Shown: positions 11,130 to 21,069, numbered from the stretch's first letter. The stretch: 64,000 nucleotides of DNA from Sporosarcina sp. BI001-red (GCF_003384035.1 NZ_QQAK01000011.1:186001-250000), one strand, 5' to 3'. A program made the numbers and translations. Notes: generated from the sequence alone by a model not told the origin.

Positions 11130-11182
11130 CTGCCGGCAATGCCGGTAGAATTTTTTAAGACGTTCAGACATTTCTATGTCTG
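11130..11182 (-). promoter_or_regulatory. rplK leader with two hairpins
   Basis: The 5' untranslated region starts almost at a perfect 7-bp hairpin (CAGACAT-AGAA-ATGTCTG), followed by a second GC-rich hairpin (CTACCGGC-ATT-GCCGGCAG, with one mismatch). A run of A separates them. No T-tract follows on the minus strand, so these are not terminators. They could be sites for ribosomal protein feedback or transcript stability. Confidence 0.5.
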
Positions 11183-11191
11183 ACCTTTGAA

Positions 11192-11220
11192 ATAATATCA
11201 CTATTTCACAGGATTTGCAA
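11192..11220 (-). promoter_or_regulatory. Sigma-A promoter for rplKA
   Basis: TTGCAA, a 17-bp spacer and TATTAT on the minus strand, between nusG and rplK. Confidence 0.8.
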
Positions 11221-11240
11221 GAGGGAACAAATTAATTTTT

Positions 11241-11783
11241 TCAGCTCGTTCGTTCAACTTGTTCAAAGTCGAGTTCCATGTTCGTTTCGCGGCCGAACAT
11301 GTCCACAGACACTTTCACTTTACCTTGGTCCAGTTCAATCTCTTCAACTTTACCTTGGAATCCAGCGAATGGTCCTTCTAATACTTCTACCATTTCACCG
11401 ATTTCGAAATCGACTTCCAATTTGCGATCTTTCATACCCATTTGCTTGAGTATGAACGTCACTTCTTCCGGAAGAAGCGGTGTCGGTTTCGCTCCGCCGC
11501 CTGATGAACCGATGAACCCTGTAACTCCTGGCGTGTTTCTGACGACATACCATGAATCATCTGTCATGATAATTTCAACAAGGACGTAACCAGGGAACGT
11601 TTTCCGCATCACTGTACGTTTTTTACCTTCTTTGAAATCAGTTTCTTCTTCTTCAGGAACAATCACACGGAAGATCTTGTCTTGCATTCCCATTGTTTCA
11701 ACGCGTTTTTCGAGATTTTCTTTCACTTTGTTTTCGTACCCTGAGTACGTATGGACGACGTACCAATTTTTCTCCATTTCCAT
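11241..11783 (-). CDS. nusG: Transcription termination/antitermination factor NusG
   Basis: A 180-residue NusG with the N-terminal NGN domain (WYVVHTYSGYENKVKENLE) that contacts RNA polymerase, the segment FPGYVLVEI, and a C-terminal KOW domain (EGPFAGFQGKVEEIE). In Bacillus NusG stimulates sequence-specific pausing. Two in-frame ATG codons (11783 and 11777) both lack a close Shine-Dalgarno; the nearest GGAGGG is over 20 nt upstream, inside a possible hairpin. The second ATG gives the B. subtilis-like MEKNWYVVHTYSG. Start is uncertain by two codons. Confidence 0.96.
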   Translation of the reverse strand: MEMEKNWYVVHTYSGYENKVKENLEKRVETMGMQDKIFRVIVPEEEETDFKEGKKRTVMRKTFPGYVLVEIIMTDDSWYVVRNTPGVTGFIGSSGGGAKPTPLLPEEVTFILKQMGMKDRKLEVDFEIGEMVEVLEGPFAGFQGKVEEIELDQGKVKVSVDMFGRETNMELDFEQVERTS

Positions 11784-11789
11784 ATCGAT

Positions 11790-11812
11790 GAGGACTGTGC
11801 GTCCGTCCCTCC
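11790..11812 (-). promoter_or_regulatory. Hairpin that may hide the nusG ribosome-binding site
   Basis: The only Shine-Dalgarno-like sequence before nusG (GGAGGGAC) can pair with GTCCTC just before the start codon, with one bulged G. The site is also unusually far from the ATG. This suggests translational control, but no partner is visible. Confidence 0.35.
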
Positions 11813-11827
11813 TTTTTTGTTCAAATG

Positions 11828-11855
11828 AAAAAACCCGCTATTTCAGTTAGACGGG
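11828..11855 (-). terminator. Terminator-like hairpin between secE and nusG
   Basis: CCCGTCTA and TAGCGGG can pair imperfectly, followed by six T on the minus strand. It would act as a partial terminator or attenuator ahead of nusG. Confidence 0.5.
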
Positions 11856-11886
11856 ATATTTTCAGTATGCGATTCAACGTGCTCTA

Positions 11887-12072
11887 TTATAACGAAACAT
11901 ACCATTCCATTACTCGTGATAAGCCAAGATCCACAAGACCGAAATAAACTGCCATGAATACTACTGTACTGATAACCACGATCGTGTAGCGAGTCAGTTC
12001 TTTACGTTTCGGCCAGCTGACTTTCCGCATTTCCGTGACAACATTTTTAAAGAAACTTGTTATCTTACCCAT
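11887..12072 (-). CDS. secE: Preprotein translocase subunit SecE
   Basis: A 61-residue single-span SecE, typical of Gram-positive bacteria. The conserved cytoplasmic part FKNVVTEMRKVSWPKRKEL is followed by one hydrophobic segment (about residues 29-52). It stabilises SecY in the Sec channel. GGAGG is 11 nt from the ATG. The rpmG-secE-nusG order is that of Bacillus. Confidence 0.96.
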   Translation of the reverse strand: MGKITSFFKNVVTEMRKVSWPKRKELTRYTIVVISTVVFMAVYFGLVDLGLSRVMEWYVSL

Positions 12073-12126
12073 TCTTTTGCAAACCTCCGAATAGTAGATA
12101 TGACGGCCTTAAGTCTAGCCAGACCC

Positions 12127-12276
12127 TCACGCTGTTTGTCTGTGTAACGTATGTTCATTGCAATGACTGCAGTGTTTCTTCAAGACCAGTCGTTCACTTG
12201 TTTTGTTACTGCTTGCTGGTAGTGAATAGTTTCTGGAGCCGCATTTTTCACAGCTTACTACAATTTTTTTAGACAT
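12127..12276 (-). CDS. rpmG: 50S ribosomal protein L33, zinc-binding form
   Basis: A 49-residue L33. Two cysteine pairs (CEKC and CSHC) mark the zinc-containing version, in contrast to zinc-free paralogues that replace it under zinc limitation. The start MSKKIVVSC is preceded by AGGTG at about 10 nt. A longer frame upstream has no homology and was not used. Confidence 0.93.
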   Translation of the reverse strand: MSKKIVVSCEKCGSRNYSLPASSNKTSERLVLKKHCSHCNEHTLHRQTA

Positions 12277-12372
12277 ATCTAGTGAACACCTAGTCTTTCC
12301 ATAGTCTTGATAAAGAGTACCACCTAACCTATTCCCTGTCAATGCAAGGATAGTCAGAAAATTGGCGATGCT

Positions 12373-13023
12373 TTAGGTAACAACGTCTACTTGCATGTAC
12401 CTCTCAAGCTTACGTTTAATGCGTTGTAACGCATTGTCTACCGATTTAACTTGACGGTTCAGTTCTTCAGAGATTTCTTGATAGGACTGACCGTCAAGAT
12501 ATAGACCGAGCACTTCCTTTTCTAGACTACTCAATACTTTGTTCATCTCCACTTCCATTTGTACAAAATTCTCTTTGTAAATCATTAAATCTTCAGGATC
12601 ATCGTTCACTGAACCAGTCAGGACATCCAGTAACGTACGATCTGATTCTTCGTCATATACAGGCTTGTCTAAAGATACTGATGAATTTAGCGGTATGTGT
12701 TTTTGTCGAGTTGCTGTTTTGATGGCCGTGATGATTTGCCGTTTAATACACAGCTCTGCGAATCCTTTGAACGAACTAAGCCGATCTTCACGGAAGTCAC
12801 GAATCGCCTTATATAACCCAATCATGCCTTCTTGAATTATATCTTCCTTGTCCCCGCCCATCATGAAGTAAGAACGCGCCTTCATCCTAACAAATGATTG
12901 ATATTTGGTAATGAGAAAGTCGAGTGCATCTGTGTTTCCTTCTTGAATGATTCCGATTAACTGCTCATCGGAAAAGGTACTGAAGTCTACCGTTCTAGGT
13001 GCATAAGCTGTCTTTTCCGCCAT
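12373..13023 (-). CDS. sigH: RNA polymerase sigma-H (Spo0H)
   Basis: A 216-residue sigma-70 family factor of the SigH type. Region 2 (GDKEDIIQEGMIGLYKAI, RLSSFKGFAELCIKRQI) and region 4 (SLEKEVLGLYLDGQSYQEI) are clear. In Bacillus it drives early stationary-phase, competence and sporulation genes. It sits between rae1 and rpmG as in B. subtilis and has its own promoter with near-consensus boxes. Confidence 0.96.
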   Translation of the reverse strand: MAEKTAYAPRTVDFSTFSDEQLIGIIQEGNTDALDFLITKYQSFVRMKARSYFMMGGDKEDIIQEGMIGLYKAIRDFREDRLSSFKGFAELCIKRQIITAIKTATRQKHIPLNSSVSLDKPVYDEESDRTLLDVLTGSVNDDPEDLMIYKENFVQMEVEMNKVLSSLEKEVLGLYLDGQSYQEISEELNRQVKSVDNALQRIKRKLERYMQVDVVT

Positions 13024-13058
13024 TCCCCATCACTCCGGTTTATCATACTAGTTAGTCA

Positions 13059-13088
13059 ATTATAGCTCAAGGAATTTTTTTGCGTCAA
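13059..13088 (-). promoter_or_regulatory. Sigma-A promoter for sigH
   Basis: TTGACG, an 18-bp spacer and consensus TATAAT on the minus strand, in the short gap between rae1 and sigH. No AbrB or Spo0A site can be called with confidence. Confidence 0.75.
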
Positions 13089-13092
13089 CCGC

Positions 13093-13608
13093 TCACCTGT
13101 TCCCTCTACGCCATTTCTCGAAAACTTCTGCCACTTCCTGAGATAATTGTATTTTTGAAAAGGATCGATTTTCTTGGATCTCACGCACTTTTGCAGTTAT
13201 GATCTTGTCGATTTCCTGCATTTCAATCTCTAATTCCCGTGCAGAAATTCTTAACGCCCCTTGACCAAAAATAATCCATTGTTCTGTAAGATCGGAAGTG
13301 GCAACATGAAGTTGAACGGTACGTTTGGATAGTTCTGAAACCAATTTTTCGATTCGTTCATCCGCGGTTTCGTTTTCTCTCGTAAAAACAATCTCAACGT
13401 GGGAACGCTTCTCTTTGTTTTCAATCCCAGGCACGAGATACGCATCGAAGACCAGAATCACTCGCCAACCTTTGAAAGCTTGGTACTCTGCTAACTGGTT
13501 AATCAAACGGTCACGCGCCTCCGCAAGTTTAAAACGTTTTAACTCTCGTAATTCCGGCCAAGCACCGATGATGTTGTAACCATCCACTAGCAGGATATCT
13601 TTTCTCAT
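13093..13608 (-). CDS. rae1: Ribosome-dependent mRNA endonuclease Rae1 (YacP, NYN domain)
   Basis: A 171-residue NYN/PIN-fold nuclease. The active-site start LLVDGYNIIG (acidic Asp near residue 9) and the core VFDAYLVPG and THVATSDLTEQ-like segment (LHVATSDLTEQ) match YacP. In B. subtilis Rae1 enters the ribosomal A site and cuts translated mRNAs. Its start overlaps the rlmB stop by 4 nt (ATGA type), so the two are translationally coupled. Confidence 0.92.
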   Translation of the reverse strand: MRKDILLVDGYNIIGAWPELRELKRFKLAEARDRLINQLAEYQAFKGWRVILVFDAYLVPGIENKEKRSHVEIVFTRENETADERIEKLVSELSKRTVQLHVATSDLTEQWIIFGQGALRISARELEIEMQEIDKIITAKVREIQENRSFSKIQLSQEVAEVFEKWRRGNR

Positions 13609-14366
13609 GGCGTAGACGGGTTCGGTAGCCGCTTGCGCAGCACTTCGTACATAAGCAGCGAAGCCGCAACAGAAGCGTTAAGAGACGTGACGTGTCCACG
13701 CATCGGCAAGTGGTACAGAAAATCGCATTTCTCTTTCAACAATCGGGACATTCCTTTTCCTTCGCTGCCAATAATAACAGCAAGTGGAAGCGTCGCGTCC
13801 ATTGTTCGATAGTCTGCAGATCCTAATGCATCTGTTCCAGCAACCCAAACGCCTTTCTTCTTCAACTCATCGACGGTTTGTCCTAAATTCACAACACGAA
13901 CAACTGGAACGTGTTCAATCGCACCTGTTGAGGCTTTTGCAACCACACCCGTAAGTCCAACTGAACGTCTTTTCGGAATGATAACCCCATGTACACCGAC
14001 AGCGTCAGCAGTGCGCAGAATCGACCCAAGATTATGTGGATCTTCTAGTTCATCCAACAACAAAATGAATGGATCCTCTCCGCGTTGTTCTGCAATAGCA
14101 AAGATATCTTCAATCTCGGCATATGTATACGCAGCTACAGAAGCAACGATGCCTTGATGATTCACATCCAACAACTGGTCAAGCTTCTTTTTAGGTACAG
14201 CTTGTACAACCACTCCGGCCTGTTTAGCAAGAGTCGTAATCTCCCCGATACTTTGCTTATTCAAGCCTTCTGCGATCCAGATCTTATTCAGTTCTCTTCC
14301 TGAACGTAGTGCCTCGACAATTGGATTTTTACCGCCAATCATTTCTGTTCCTTCAGTTTCTGACAC
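13605..14366 (-). CDS. rlmB: 23S rRNA (guanosine-2'-O-)-methyltransferase RlmB
   Basis: A 253-residue SpoU/TrmH-family 2'-O-methyltransferase. It has an N-terminal substrate-binding domain ([15 protein letters not shown]) and a trefoil-knot catalytic domain with [29 protein letters not shown] and [14 protein letters not shown]. The start is GTG because GGAGG lies about 8 nt upstream. The gene begins 14 nt inside the end of mrnC. The longer upstream frame is mrnC sequence in another frame. Confidence 0.94.
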   Translation of the reverse strand: MSETEGTEMIGGKNPIVEALRSGRELNKIWIAEGLNKQSIGEITTLAKQAGVVVQAVPKKKLDQLLDVNHQGIVASVAAYTYAEIEDIFAIAEQRGEDPFILLLDELEDPHNLGSILRTADAVGVHGVIIPKRRSVGLTGVVAKASTGAIEHVPVVRVVNLGQTVDELKKKGVWVAGTDALGSADYRTMDATLPLAVIIGSEGKGMSRLLKEKCDFLYHLPMRGHVTSLNASVAASLLMYEVLRKRLPNPSTP

Positions 14367-14799
14367 GGTCTTCTCCTCCTTCAATAAACTCAATAGCCTT
14401 ACGTATGAATTCAGCCGTTCTCTCCCTATCTTCCAACAAATATAGATATCCGATGACTGCTTCAAATGCAGAGCTGTGATTGTACGTTAGAACATCTGTA
14501 TTTTTAGGTACAGATCCGGACTTTGCGTTTCTACCTCGTCTCATGACCGCCATCTCTTCTTCGGTCAAAAAGTTTTCGTCTATCATGGCACGCAAAATGG
14601 AGGCTTGCGCTTTCGCAGAAACAAATTGCGTTGCTTCCTTGTGAAGAATATTCGGTTTAACACGGCCTGAGCGCAGGAGGTGCTCTCGCACCGCCTGCTC
14701 ATAGACCGCATCTCCCATATAGGCGAGGGATAATGCTTTTAACTGACGAATATCTGCCGGACGTAAGCTGTACTCACTCACACTCATGATCTTTTCCAC
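14353..14799 (-). CDS. mrnC: Mini-ribonuclease III
   Basis: A 148-residue Mini-III RNase: an RNase III catalytic domain without the dsRNA-binding domain. Motifs [16 protein letters not shown] ([12 protein letters not shown]) and [14 protein letters not shown] hold the acidic residues. In B. subtilis it matures 23S rRNA. The GTG at 14799 has AAGGGG 4-5 nt upstream; an ATG four codons later is an alternative. It overlaps the end of cysS by 16 nt, so the genes are coupled. Confidence 0.93.
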   Translation of the reverse strand: MEKIMSVSEYSLRPADIRQLKALSLAYMGDAVYEQAVREHLLRSGRVKPNILHKEATQFVSAKAQASILRAMIDENFLTEEEMAVMRRGRNAKSGSVPKNTDVLTYNHSSAFEAVIGYLYLLEDRERTAEFIRKAIEFIEGGEDRVRN

Positions 14800-16184
14800 C
14801 GGACCCCTTGAGCAGTATCTTCCAACAAGATGCCTTGCTCTTTCAATTCATCACGAATTGCATCCGCGCGAGCAAAGTCGCGATTTTTACGTGCTTCCAG
14901 TCGTTCTTCAATTAACTGGTCAATTGCCTCATCATGCAATTCTTCTTTCTCCTTGAACGGCAATCCAAGAACACTCATCAACTGATTGAACGTATTCAAA
15001 AATGCTTCCAACACTACTTTTTCAGTATTCTTTTCGAGTAGATATACGTTCGCTAAGCTTGCTAGTTCAAAAATAACAGCAATCCCATTAGCTGTATTGA
15101 AGTCGTCATCCATCGCTTTTTCAAATGCAGTTCGCTGTTCTTGGATTTTATGAATCCAAATATCCTGTTGGTCCCCATTATCCGCAGAGACATCTAGACG
15201 ATGTTCAATGTTTTGATAAGCAGTGCGTATTCGATCCAATCCATTTGCAGCACTTTCCACAAGTTCTTGCGAGAAGTTCACAGGAGAATGGTAGTGAACG
15301 GAGAGCATGAAGAACCTCAACACTTGCGGGTCAATCTGTTGAATGATGTCGTGAACCGTTACAAAATTACCAAGTGATTTAGACATTTTTTCATTATCAA
15401 TATTTATATAGCCATTGTGCATCCAATAGCGTGCAAACGTTTCACCTGTCAGTGCTTCAGACTGGGCGATTTCGTTTTCATGGTGAGGGAATGTCAAGTC
15501 CTGCCCGCCAGCGTGTATATCAATCGTATCACCCAGCAGTTGTCTTGCCATAACTGAACACTCGATATGCCAGCCTGGGCGGCCTTCTCCCCAAGGGCTG
15601 CTCCATGAAATTTCACCTGGCTTTGCTGCTTTCCATAAGACAAAGTCAAGAGCATCTTGTTTGCGTTCACTCGCTTGAATACGGGCTCCAATTTTCAGTT
15701 CATCTATCGATTGGTGCGATAACTTTCCATATCCATCAAACTTTCGTGTACGGAAATAGACGTCCCCTTCTGACTCATAAGCATATTCTTTTTCGATCAA
15801 CAATGAAATGAAATCGATCACATCTTGAATATGATCGGTTACACGGGGATGCATATCTGCTTTCTTACAGCCAAGTGCCCCTACATCCTCAAAAAATGCT
15901 TGGATAAAGCGCTCCGTTAACTCTGGCACTTCCTCACCAAGTTCGTTCGCCGCTTTAATGATTTTGTCATCCACGTCTGTAAAGTTAGAGACGTACGTAA
16001 CTTGATAACCCCGGTATTCCAAATATCTGCGGACTGTATCAAAAACGATGACTGGACGGGCATTTCCAATATGAATATAGTTGTAGACTGTCGGGCCACA
16101 CACGTACATTTTCACTTCTCCTTCAGTGATTGGAACAAATGGCTCTTTCTTACGTGTCAGCGTATTATATAACTGGATTGTCAT
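14784..16184 (-). CDS. cysS: Cysteinyl-tRNA synthetase
   Basis: A 466-residue class I synthetase. The HIGH-type motif is HIGNARP, the KMSKS motif is intact ([10 protein letters not shown]), and the zinc ligand region begins at [15 protein letters not shown]. It charges tRNA-Cys. Its ATG overlaps the cysE stop by 4 nt (ATGA), giving a cysE-cysS unit under a cysteine T-box. Confidence 0.98.
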   Translation of the reverse strand: MTIQLYNTLTRKKEPFVPITEGEVKMYVCGPTVYNYIHIGNARPVIVFDTVRRYLEYRGYQVTYVSNFTDVDDKIIKAANELGEEVPELTERFIQAFFEDVGALGCKKADMHPRVTDHIQDVIDFISLLIEKEYAYESEGDVYFRTRKFDGYGKLSHQSIDELKIGARIQASERKQDALDFVLWKAAKPGEISWSSPWGEGRPGWHIECSVMARQLLGDTIDIHAGGQDLTFPHHENEIAQSEALTGETFARYWMHNGYINIDNEKMSKSLGNFVTVHDIIQQIDPQVLRFFMLSVHYHSPVNFSQELVESAANGLDRIRTAYQNIEHRLDVSADNGDQQDIWIHKIQEQRTAFEKAMDDDFNTANGIAVIFELASLANVYLLEKNTEKVVLEAFLNTFNQLMSVLGLPFKEKEELHDEAIDQLIEERLEARKNRDFARADAIRDELKEQGILLEDTAQGVRWKRS

Positions 16185-16849
16185 TGGATCTCATCCTTTT
16201 CATCGCAAATTTGTTTTTCTATTTTCAAATCATTTAGTTGCTGTTCCAATTGTGAAATTCTAGCTTCCATGGAGGAACACATTTCCGAAACAGGATCAGG
16301 CAAGCTATGATTTAATCGGTCTTTTACACGAACTCCGTTGGTAATAACAACTTTACCCGGGATTCCAACAACAGTGGATTCTGCAGGCACATCTTTCAGC
16401 ACAACGGAACCTGCTCCCACTTTACTGTTTTCGCCAATACTAATATTCCCAAGCACTTTAGCACCCGTAGCGACAAGAACTTTATCATGAAGGGTCGGGT
16501 GTCTTTTCCCTTTTTCTTTACCTGTTCCACCTAACGTGACACCTTGGTAGATGGTGACATCATCACCAATTTCACATGTCTCACCAATGACAATGCCCAT
16601 TCCATGATCGATGAATAGTCGTCTTCCTATTTTAGCCCCAGGGTGAATTTCAATCCCGGTGAAGAATCGACTCATTTGGGAAAGTACCCTAGCTGCGAAG
16701 TGCATATTCTTTTTAAACAGTACATGCGCAATGCGATGTAACCAAATGGCATGTAATCCTGAGTAGGTCAGCACAACCTCAAACGTACTTCGTGCGGCGG
16801 GGTCTTGGTCAAAAATACAACGGATGTCTTCTTTCATTCTGGAAAACAT
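16181..16849 (-). CDS. cysE: Serine O-acetyltransferase
   Basis: A 222-residue CysE. It has the helical N-terminal region and the left-handed beta-helix hexapeptide repeats ([32 protein letters not shown]). It makes O-acetylserine for cysteine synthesis. The start [13 protein letters not shown] has AGGGGG 6 nt upstream; the in-frame extension upstream runs into the T-box terminator and was rejected. Placement after a cysteine T-box links supply of the amino acid to its tRNA charging. Confidence 0.96.
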   Translation of the reverse strand: MFSRMKEDIRCIFDQDPAARSTFEVVLTYSGLHAIWLHRIAHVLFKKNMHFAARVLSQMSRFFTGIEIHPGAKIGRRLFIDHGMGIVIGETCEIGDDVTIYQGVTLGGTGKEKGKRHPTLHDKVLVATGAKVLGNISIGENSKVGAGSVVLKDVPAESTVVGIPGKVVITNGVRVKDRLNHSLPDPVSEMCSSMEARISQLEQQLNDLKIEKQICDEKDEIQ

Positions 16850-16866
16850 GTCGGTCCCCCTTTTTT

Positions 16867-17140
16867 GTAAAAAAAAAAAACGTCTCTGTCTAATGACAGA
16901 GACGCATTTGTAGCGTGGTTCCACTCTTTTTTGAAAAGGAATAGGTAAATTCCATTTCACTCGACGTCTGTAACGCAGACGATACGTCCGGCTTACTCAG
17001 TTTCAGCCTGGCGCTCAAAGGTGCATTTCTGTAAAACGGATAACCCAGATCTCTTTCAGCCGGTGGAGATCTTCTCTGAAGGGTGTGCTTTACATACTTC
17101 TCCTCTTCAACGCTTTAGTTATAAGTGATACGTTCTTAGA
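16867..17140 (-). promoter_or_regulatory. T-box leader, cysteine-specific, for cysE-cysS
   Basis: The minus-strand RNA contains the T-box sequence GTGGAACCACGC, which pairs with the uncharged tRNA acceptor end. The T-box is followed by a 10-bp terminator hairpin (CGTCTCTGTC, then loop, then GACAGAGACG) and a long T-tract. In the long Stem I region the segment AAATGCACC offers UGC (17023-17025, read on the minus strand) as the specifier, a cysteine codon. Uncharged tRNA-Cys should favour antitermination. This fills the 334-nt gap between gltX and cysE. Confidence 0.92.
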
Positions 17141-17148
17141 TTACTCTT

Positions 17149-17176
17149 ATTGTACACGGCAGTTTCCGCTTGTCAA
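17149..17176 (-). promoter_or_regulatory. Sigma-A promoter for the T-box transcript
   Basis: Consensus TTGACA, a 16-bp spacer and TACAAT on the minus strand, just after the gltX stop. Confidence 0.75.
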
Positions 17177-17183
17177 CAACGGC

Positions 17184-18644
17184 TTACTGAACAAACTTTT
17201 CAACACGCGCAACCGTCTTTTCCTTACCAAGCAAAGCAATCGATTCCGGTAATTCCGGACCGTGCGCTTGACCAGTTGAGACCACACGAATTGGCATGAA
17301 CAAGTTTTTCCCTTTGTGTCCTGTTTCTTTTTGAACCGCCTTGATAGCTCCTTTGATGGATGGAGCGTCGAAAGTTTCAAGGTTCTCTAGTTGCTGCTTG
17401 AAAGAAGTCATCACTTCAGGAATTTGTTCACCAGCTAAGATTTCTTTTGATTGTTCATCATACTCAACTGTGTCATTAAAGAATTGGGCAGAAAGCTCAA
17501 CAATTTCAGCACCGTAACTTAATTGGCTGTGATAGAGTGCGATTAAGTCATGGATCCACGCACTTTCTTCTGCTGTCATATCTTCACTCACACGCCCCGC
17601 TTTCACAAGGTGTGGTAATGTCAACGCAACGACTTCATCAAGGCTGAGCTTTTTTATATATTGGTTATTCATCCACGTCAATTTTTGCTTATCGAACATA
17701 GAAGGTGATTTGGATAGACGGCTCACGTCAAACTGTTCGATGAGTTCTTCTTTTGTGAACAACTCTTCTTCCCCGACAGGAGACCATCCGAGAAGCCCAA
17801 AGAAATTGAACATTGCTTCCGGTAAGAACCCAAGGTCCTTATACTGGGAAATAAACTGAATGATTGACTCATCACGCTTGGATAACTTCTTGCGATCCTC
17901 GTTAACGATGAGTGTCATATGTCCATAACGCGGTGCTTCCCAACCAAATGTATCGAACACCATAAGTTGTTTCGGGGTATTCGTCAGATGCTCTTCTCCG
18001 CGGAAAACGTGAGACATCTTCATCATGTAGTCGTCAATGACTACCGCGAAGTTATACGTTGGAATGCCGTTCGCTTTCACAAGCACCCAATCACCAATGT
18101 CTTTAGATTCGAATTGGACGCTACCGCGAACGAGATCGTCAATTGTGTACGTTACATTTTCAGGAACACGCATACGAATTGTATACGGAGTGCTTGCTGC
18201 TTCTTTTTGCGCAACTTCTTCCGCACTCAAATGACGGCAAGTCCCTTTGTACATAGGAGCTGCAATTCCTGATGCCTTTTGTTGTTCACGCTCTTCTTCC
18301 AATTCCTCCGTCGTACAGAAACATTTATAAGCAGCGCCTTTTTCGAGCATTTCCTCTGAATACTTTTTGTACGTATCGAGACGCTCCATTTGGCGATACG
18401 GACTATAAGGCCCACCAATATCAACAGACTCGTCATGCTCGATACCAAGCCACTTCAAGTTTTCAAGTTGGGATAATTCACCGGCTTCAATATTGCGAAC
18501 CGTGTCAGTATCTTCAATCCGTACTATGAATTTACCGCCGTGATGGCGAGCGAACAAATAGTTGAATAATGCGGTACGAGCCCCTCCGATATGTAAATGA
18601 CCTGTTGGGCTCGGCGCGTAGCGCACACGTACTTCTGCTGTCAT
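17184..18644 (-). CDS. gltX: Glutamyl-tRNA synthetase
   Basis: A 486-residue class I synthetase with [14 protein letters not shown] (HIGH motif) and KLSKRD (KMSKS equivalent). A cysteine cluster [12 protein letters not shown] and TCRHLS in the connective region may bind zinc. In Bacillus-type bacteria this non-discriminating enzyme also makes Glu-tRNA-Gln for amidation. GGAG stands about 10 nt before the ATG. Confidence 0.98.
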   Translation of the reverse strand: MTAEVRVRYAPSPTGHLHIGGARTALFNYLFARHHGGKFIVRIEDTDTVRNIEAGELSQLENLKWLGIEHDESVDIGGPYSPYRQMERLDTYKKYSEEMLEKGAAYKCFCTTEELEEEREQQKASGIAAPMYKGTCRHLSAEEVAQKEAASTPYTIRMRVPENVTYTIDDLVRGSVQFESKDIGDWVLVKANGIPTYNFAVVIDDYMMKMSHVFRGEEHLTNTPKQLMVFDTFGWEAPRYGHMTLIVNEDRKKLSKRDESIIQFISQYKDLGFLPEAMFNFFGLLGWSPVGEEELFTKEELIEQFDVSRLSKSPSMFDKQKLTWMNNQYIKKLSLDEVVALTLPHLVKAGRVSEDMTAEESAWIHDLIALYHSQLSYGAEIVELSAQFFNDTVEYDEQSKEILAGEQIPEVMTSFKQQLENLETFDAPSIKGAIKAVQKETGHKGKNLFMPIRVVSTGQAHGPELPESIALLGKEKTVARVEKFVQ

Positions 18645-18709
18645 GACTAGACATCTCCGTTCTGTTAGTAAAAATAATAATTGCCTGTATAGACTAGTTT
18701 ACCAAAAAC

Positions 18710-19189
18710 TTAAGCTTTCACCAAAAGAATTGCCGCAAGAGATGCAATCCCTTCTTCTCTTCCGACAAATCCTAACTTTTCTGTAGTAGTTGCTTTAACA
18801 TTCACTTGACTGGGATCTGCATGTAATAAGTCCGCTATGCGGTTTTTGATTGTTTCAATATGAGGCGCCATCTTTGGCTGTTGTGCCATAATCGTACAAT
18901 CTATATTCCCTAGCACATATCCTTCTTCTTCTACTAACTTCCATACATCCTGAAGCAGCACAGCTGAATCTGCATCTTTAAACGCTGCATCTGTATCTGG
19001 GAAGTGATGACCGATGTCACCTTTACCGATCGCTCCTAAAGCTGCATCTGTAATCGTGTGCAACAGGACATCTGCGTCCGAATGGCCGATTAAGCCTTTT
19101 GTGTGAGGAATCGTAATTCCGCCAATGATTAAAGGGCGTCCTTCTGCAAATTCATGTACGTCAAAACCTTGTCCAATTCGTATCATCAT
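18710..19189 (-). CDS. ispF: 2-C-methyl-D-erythritol 2,4-cyclodiphosphate synthase
   Basis: A 159-residue IspF, a trimeric zinc enzyme of the MEP isoprenoid pathway. The metal-binding GFDVHEF and the [17 protein letters not shown] signature are present, as is the C-terminal [13 protein letters not shown]. Its ATG overlaps the ispD stop by 4 nt. The second ATG (19186) is an equally good start. Confidence 0.97.
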   Translation of the reverse strand: MMIRIGQGFDVHEFAEGRPLIIGGITIPHTKGLIGHSDADVLLHTITDAALGAIGKGDIGHHFPDTDAAFKDADSAVLLQDVWKLVEEEGYVLGNIDCTIMAQQPKMAPHIETIKNRIADLLHADPSQVNVKATTTEKLGFVGREEGIASLAAILLVKA

Positions 19190-19881
19190 AACGTCTCCTC
19201 TAGCCTTTTTTTCAGCAAGTATTCACCATAAGCAAGATCCTCTGGTGTTGTCATTTTAATATTATCGTACGTACTCTCAACGATTCGAACTTCAAAGCCT
19301 GCATGTTCTGCAAGCATCGCCTCATCGGTTCCTAAAAAGTTTTCTTTTTCTGCTATTTGAGAAGCCTCTTTTAAAATTTCATAGCGAAACGCTTGTGGCG
19401 TCTGGATGACCCATAAGCGTTCGCGATCTGCCGTTTCTTCAATAACCCCATCGGTGACATACTTCATCGTATCTTTTGCCTTCACGCCAGCAACTGCACC
19501 TCCATAACGGGACGCGCTAATCACGAGTTCGTGAATGACATTTTGCTTGATAAAAGGACGCGCCGCATCATGCACGAGAACAATCCCTCCAGCTTCACTT
19601 GCCAACAGACATGCTTTTACACTGTGCTGACGTTCAGTTCCGCCTTTAGGCAATGCACATACTTTAGTGAGTTGTTCTTGCTGAATGATTGTTTTAATTT
19701 TAGCGCGTTCTGCATCTTTTACTGCTAAAATGATTCCTGTACACCAAGGATCCTTCTGGAACACTGCAAGCGTATGGGCCAAAATTGACTTCCCTTCAAT
19801 TTCAAGAAAAAGTTTGTTATGCCCTGCTCCCATCCGCGTTCCGCTTCCGGCAGCAGGCATCATTACCGTATAGTCCATCAT
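19186..19881 (-). CDS. ispD: 2-C-methyl-D-erythritol 4-phosphate cytidylyltransferase
   Basis: A 231-residue nucleotidyltransferase of the MEP pathway. The CTP-binding loop is [17 protein letters not shown], and [10 protein letters not shown] and [12 protein letters not shown] are typical. It forms an operon with ispF. AAGGAG is close to two tandem ATG codons; the second may be the true start. Confidence 0.96.
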   Translation of the reverse strand: MMDYTVMMPAAGSGTRMGAGHNKLFLEIEGKSILAHTLAVFQKDPWCTGIILAVKDAERAKIKTIIQQEQLTKVCALPKGGTERQHSVKACLLASEAGGIVLVHDAARPFIKQNVIHELVISASRYGGAVAGVKAKDTMKYVTDGVIEETADRERLWVIQTPQAFRYEILKEASQIAEKENFLGTDEAMLAEHAGFEVRIVESTYDNIKMTTPEDLAYGEYLLKKRLEETL

Positions 19882-19904
19882 GACTCCTTTTCACTGACTG
19901 TTTT

Positions 19905-21005
19905 TCAGTGGGCTTTGGTTTGTTTACCGTTTTTAGGCTTTGCAAAAATCATACGACCTGCTGAAGTTTGCAATACACTCGTAACCACAACTTCTATTGC
20001 ATTCCCAATAAAGTTCCGGCCATCTTCAATAACAATCATTGTACCGTCATCTAAGTAAGCAACGCCTTGGTTGTGTTCTTTTCCGTCTTTAATGACCACA
20101 ACATGCATTTCTTCGCCGGGAATTACAACTGGTTTGACAGCATTCGCAAGGTCATTAATATTCAACACAGAGACTCCGTGTAAATCTGCAACTTTATTCA
20201 AGTTGAAATCGTTTGTGACGACGAGTCCACTCATCTTTTTAGCAAGCTTCACTAGTTTCAAATCGACTTCAGCTACATTTGGGAAGTCTTCATCCGTAAT
20301 TAGGATTTTCTTACCGTCCCCTTCTTGCAAGCGGCGGAGTACATCCAGACCGCGTCTTCCTTTTGTCCGTTTCAACGTATCCGCAGAGTCCGCAATATGT
20401 TGTAGCTCAGTTAATACAAACTGGGATACAACCAATACACCTTCGAGAAACCCTGTGTCAACGATATCCGCAATACGTCCGTCGATAATGACACTAGTAT
20501 CAAGTACCTTATAAACAGGATCTGTAGAGAGACCTGCTTCAGTTTCAGGATCTTTTTTCCGTCCTACATTGCGTATTGAGAAGATGGCCGTCAAAAACTC
20601 ATCTCGCTTTTTAAAGCCTACCTGGAATCCTAAATATCCTAGTAACACCGACAATAAAATTGGTACAACTGAAGTGAAACCAGGAATTTGAATATTACTT
20701 AACCCCCATCCAGCTAAAAAGGCAACGAACAACCCTATCACTAACCCTGCTGAACCAAATAGTAAATCCAAAATGGGAGCTTTCATCAGTAAATCCTCTA
20801 ACCATTTTATAAAGTTGACTATCGGATCTGTTAAAAACGTACTGAATACAAATAGGAAAAGTGCTCCTAAAATGGCCGCGACATAAGGGTTATTTATAAA
20901 TGGTGATGCTGTGAAAGAAGATAATTGGAATAAGTACGGAAGAAACAATACGCCAAGTGTCCCACCAACCAGTAAAAACATGATTTGTACAATTCGTTTT
21001 AGCAT
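19905..21005 (-). CDS. yacL: PIN/TRAM-domain membrane protein (YacL)
   Basis: A 366-residue protein with about four N-terminal membrane segments (residues 5-25, 40-58, 76-97 and 102-122). They are followed by a PIN nuclease-like domain (VLDTSVIIDGRIADI, LVVTNDFNLNKVA) and a C-terminal TRAM domain. The family has no firm function; PIN and TRAM suggest RNA binding or cleavage at the membrane. The ATG at 21005 has GGAGG 8 nt upstream; the GTG three codons earlier overlaps that site. It sits next to radA without the usual disA between. Confidence 0.9.
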   Translation of the reverse strand: MLKRIVQIMFLLVGGTLGVLFLPYLFQLSSFTASPFINNPYVAAILGALFLFVFSTFLTDPIVNFIKWLEDLLMKAPILDLLFGSAGLVIGLFVAFLAGWGLSNIQIPGFTSVVPILLSVLLGYLGFQVGFKKRDEFLTAIFSIRNVGRKKDPETEAGLSTDPVYKVLDTSVIIDGRIADIVDTGFLEGVLVVSQFVLTELQHIADSADTLKRTKGRRGLDVLRRLQEGDGKKILITDEDFPNVAEVDLKLVKLAKKMSGLVVTNDFNLNKVADLHGVSVLNINDLANAVKPVVIPGEEMHVVVIKDGKEHNQGVAYLDDGTMIVIEDGRNFIGNAIEVVVTSVLQTSAGRMIFAKPKNGKQTKAH

Positions 21006-21069
21006 TCGATCCACCTCCTTTAAGTAGTCCTAGTATACATGTATTCCCTATTGATTGCCTTTTTGAACC

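Noticed and set aside
16850..16960. N-terminal extension of cysE
   Set aside because: The extension is the T-box terminator and antiterminator region read in frame.
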